A stretch of DNA of 6,946 bases from the NCBI GenBank assembly GCA_943333015.1, contig CALQRR010000088.1, positions 1 to 6,946 on the forward strand, in the 5' to 3' direction. The position numbers and the translations under genes were made by a program. The first letter of the stretch is position 1. Every line of letters starts with the position of its first letter. The notes under the pieces are model-generated. The model was not told the origin of the DNA. It saw only the letters and a list, made by a program, of their open reading frames with translations, and searched no databases. Origin of the DNA: Chitinophaga pinensis (GTDB taxonomy: Bacteria > Bacteroidota > Bacteroidia > M30B66). This document shows positions 6,676 through 6,946 of this stretch, one piece after another.

Positions 6676-6946
6676 GTGGATACACTGAGTTATAAAACAG
6701 TTTCGGCCAACAAGGCTACAGTAACCAAAGAATGGGTGCTGGTAGACGCCGAGAACATGGTCCTTGGGCGTTTGAGCTCACAGGTCGCTATGCTGATCCG
6801 TGGCAAGAAAAAAGCCAATTACACACCGCACGTAGACTGTGGTGATAATGTAATTATTATTAATGCAGAGAAGATTGTTCTTTCTGGTAATAAAACCGAT
6901 GAGAAAATCTATACGCGTTACACCGGATATCCGGGTGGGCAGCGTT
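6676..6946 (+). CDS. rplM: 50S ribosomal protein L13 (uL13), 3' end cut by window edge
   Basis: Ninety codons are visible. The protein begins [20 protein letters not shown], the typical Bacteroidota L13 N-terminus, and continues with [20 protein letters not shown] (21-40), [20 protein letters not shown] (48-67), and [12 protein letters not shown] (79-90), all hallmarks of L13. The family is about 150 residues long, so roughly 60 residues lie off the right edge, where rpsI (S9) usually follows; that gene cannot be seen here. The start is GTG: the MDTLSYKT opening of relatives begins exactly there, and the frame has no upstream ATG before a stop. L13 is an early-assembling 23S rRNA-binding protein of the large subunit. 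A consensus promoter lies 43 bases upstream. Confidence 0.98.
   Translation, partial: MDTLSYKTVSANKATVTKEWVLVDAENMVLGRLSSQVAMLIRGKKKANYTPHVDCGDNVIIINAEKIVLSGNKTDEKIYTRYTGYPGGQR

Overview
The window looks like chromosomal DNA of a member of the Bacteroidota, most likely a flavobacterium-like lineage. Four things point there: a TonB-dependent receptor with an N-terminal carboxypeptidase-regulatory-like domain, a secreted protein ending in a type IX secretion (T9SS) type A sorting tail, a textbook Bacteroidota promoter (TTTG-N19-TAnnTTTG) in front of rplM, and start sites without Shine-Dalgarno sequences. A finer placement, for example near Crocinitomicaceae, is only an impression from the L13 sequence.

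Layout. Bases 2-2803 (+) hold a TonB-dependent outer-membrane receptor that lacks only the first part of its signal peptide, which lies off the left edge. A strong intrinsic terminator follows. Bases 2956-4851 (+) encode a 631-residue secreted protein: signal peptide, repetitive beta-rich (probably beta-helix) body, PKD domain and T9SS tail. It also ends in a strong hairpin terminator. Bases 4921-5454 (-) encode a small conserved-type lipoprotein of unknown function, convergent with the secreted protein. Divergent from it and almost touching it, bases 5483-6481 (+) encode a stand-alone LuxE/PaaK-like adenylate-forming acyltransferase. After a 194-base gap carrying a perfect-consensus promoter, the 5' part of rplM (ribosomal protein L13) begins at a GTG at 6676 and runs off the right edge.

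How the genes may work together. The receptor and the T9SS protein are the likely functional pair: an outer-membrane active transporter and a surface or secreted partner. There is no SusD homologue between them and the substrate cannot be read from the sequence. They are separated by a terminator, so they are probably transcribed separately; a TGTTAA-containing dyad between them is a candidate operator. The lipoprotein and the LuxE-like enzyme share a tiny divergent control region. rplM is housekeeping and appears unrelated to its neighbours.

I found no tRNA, rRNA, CRISPR array, insertion sequence or phage feature, and no gene-free stretch longer than about 200 bases. The best candidates for undescribed biology are the receptor/T9SS pair and the orphan LuxE-like enzyme with its back-to-back lipoprotein. 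Neither is shown to be a new system by sequence alone.
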